Positions 6,152 through 6,332 of a DNA stretch of 6,332 nt are shown piece after piece. A model generated the notes under the pieces. The model had not been told where the DNA came from, did no database searches, and saw nothing but the letters and a program-made list of their open reading frames with translations. The DNA is from an uncultured Clostridium sp. (GTDB taxonomy: Bacteria > Bacillota > Clostridia > TANB77 > CAG-508): contig CANEFU010000071.1 in NCBI GenBank assembly GCA_947426875.1, positions 1 through 6,332 on the forward strand, written 5' to 3'. Both the position numbers and the translations under genes were made by a program. How positions within the stretch are numbered: the first letter of the stretch is position 1; each line of letters begins with the position of its first letter.

Positions 6152-6168
6152 TGTAATCATATTGTAAT
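6152..6168 (+). promoter_or_regulatory. WalR-like (YycF) direct-repeat box upstream of the M23 gene
   Basis: TGTAAT (6152-6157), five bases, TGTAAT (6163-6168) fits the published WalR consensus TGTWAH-N5-TGTWAH exactly. The identity is wider: TATTGTAAT occurs at 6149-6157 and again at 6160-6168, an 11-base period or one helical turn, as OmpR/PhoB-family regulators prefer. It reads on the strand opposite to the gene and covers the candidate -10 box. WalR is known to control wall hydrolases in Bacillus and Staphylococcus. Regulation here is inferred, and a walRK locus is not visible. Confidence 0.5.
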
Positions 6169-6184
6169 ATTTCTTTTTTTGCAA
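6156..6184 (-). promoter_or_regulatory. Candidate promoter of the M23 peptidase gene
   Basis: On the minus strand, TTGCAA (6184-6179, four of six) and TATGAT (6161-6156, five of six) are 17 bases apart. Transcription would start near 6149, giving a leader of about 50 bases to ATG 6096. The -10 box lies inside the WalR-like repeat, which would fit repression rather than activation if both are real. The match is moderate and other AT-rich hexamers nearby could serve instead. Confidence 0.4.
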
Positions 6185-6277
6185 AGAGATTGTTTTCCCA
6201 ATTTCCGTAGGTTTATTCCTTTTTTTGATGTTTATCTTACTTTTATTTCATTTATCTCTTATTTTCATTTTGTCTCG

Positions 6278-6327
6278 TTGTCGCATTGGGGACGTTTCTT
6301 TTTGCCCCTTTTTGTGCAATTGGGGAC
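6278..6327 (-). repeat. Two copies of a GTCCCCAAT-containing 16-base repeat, 34 bases apart
   Basis: On the minus strand, GTCCCCAATTGCACAA (6327-6312) and GTCCCCAATGCGACAA (6293-6278) are nearly the same. Between them AAAGGGGC (6310-6303) can pair with the CCCC runs. This GC-richer patch stands out from its AT-rich surroundings. It resembles dispersed GGGGAC-type palindromic repeats seen between genes in some Firmicutes, but the family is not identified, and the element may extend past the right edge. Confidence 0.45.
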
Positions 6328-6332
6328 ACATC

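Noticed and set aside
6248..6286. A 12-codon minus-strand reading frame upstream of the M23 gene as a leader peptide.
   Set aside because: It has no ribosome site, starts inside the repeat element and lies upstream of the candidate promoter.

Overview
The window is AT-rich, tightly packed DNA with Shine-Dalgarno-led genes. Its gene set (DUF4321, RadC, MreB/C/D, PBP2, a MecA adaptor and an M23 peptidase) points to a low-GC Gram-positive bacterium, most likely of class Clostridia. That assignment is inferred from gene content and protein style; no rRNA or other taxonomic marker is present.

Minus-strand operon (about 4218 down to 1, running off the left edge). A good sigma-A-type promoter (TTGAAA, 17-bp spacer, TATAAT) precedes a small DUF4321 membrane protein. 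It is followed by radC, mreB, mreC, mreD and the start of mrdA/pbp2. radC and mreB overlap by 4 bases (ATGA), mreB and mreC are 2 bases apart, and the mreC ribosome site lies inside the last codons of mreB. MreB, MreC, MreD and PBP2 together form the elongasome, which directs lateral cell-wall synthesis.

Two genes of this operon look damaged as given. radC carries a one-base frameshift near 3387-3391; the two pieces join into a full-length protein with intact motifs. mreD has a TAA stop at 766-768, beyond which the same frame continues for 24 codons that look like a normal MreD C-terminus, ending just before the mrdA ribosome site. Restoring one tyrosine codon would give a 177-residue MreD. 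Either both are sequence errors or strain-level lesions, or they are real. radC, mreD and mrdA also appear to start with TTG.

Divergent and right-hand part (4219-6332). A monocistronic mecA-like adaptor gene is read on the plus strand from its own promoter (TTTCCA, 17 bp, TATAAT). It converges on a membrane-anchored M23 endopeptidase gene read on the minus strand. A strong hairpin between them (5024-5065) can serve as a terminator for both. Upstream of the peptidase gene lies a direct repeat, TGTAAT-N5-TGTAAT, that fits the published WalR (YycF) recognition pattern and overlaps a plausible -10 box. This suggests two-component control of a cell-wall hydrolase. The right edge holds two copies of a GTCCCCAAT-containing repeat of unknown nature.

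The theme is cell-wall growth: synthesis (Mre/PBP2) on the left and cutting (M23) on the right, with a ClpC-type adaptor between. I see no mobile element, CRISPR array, tRNA or rRNA, and no clearly novel multi-gene system.
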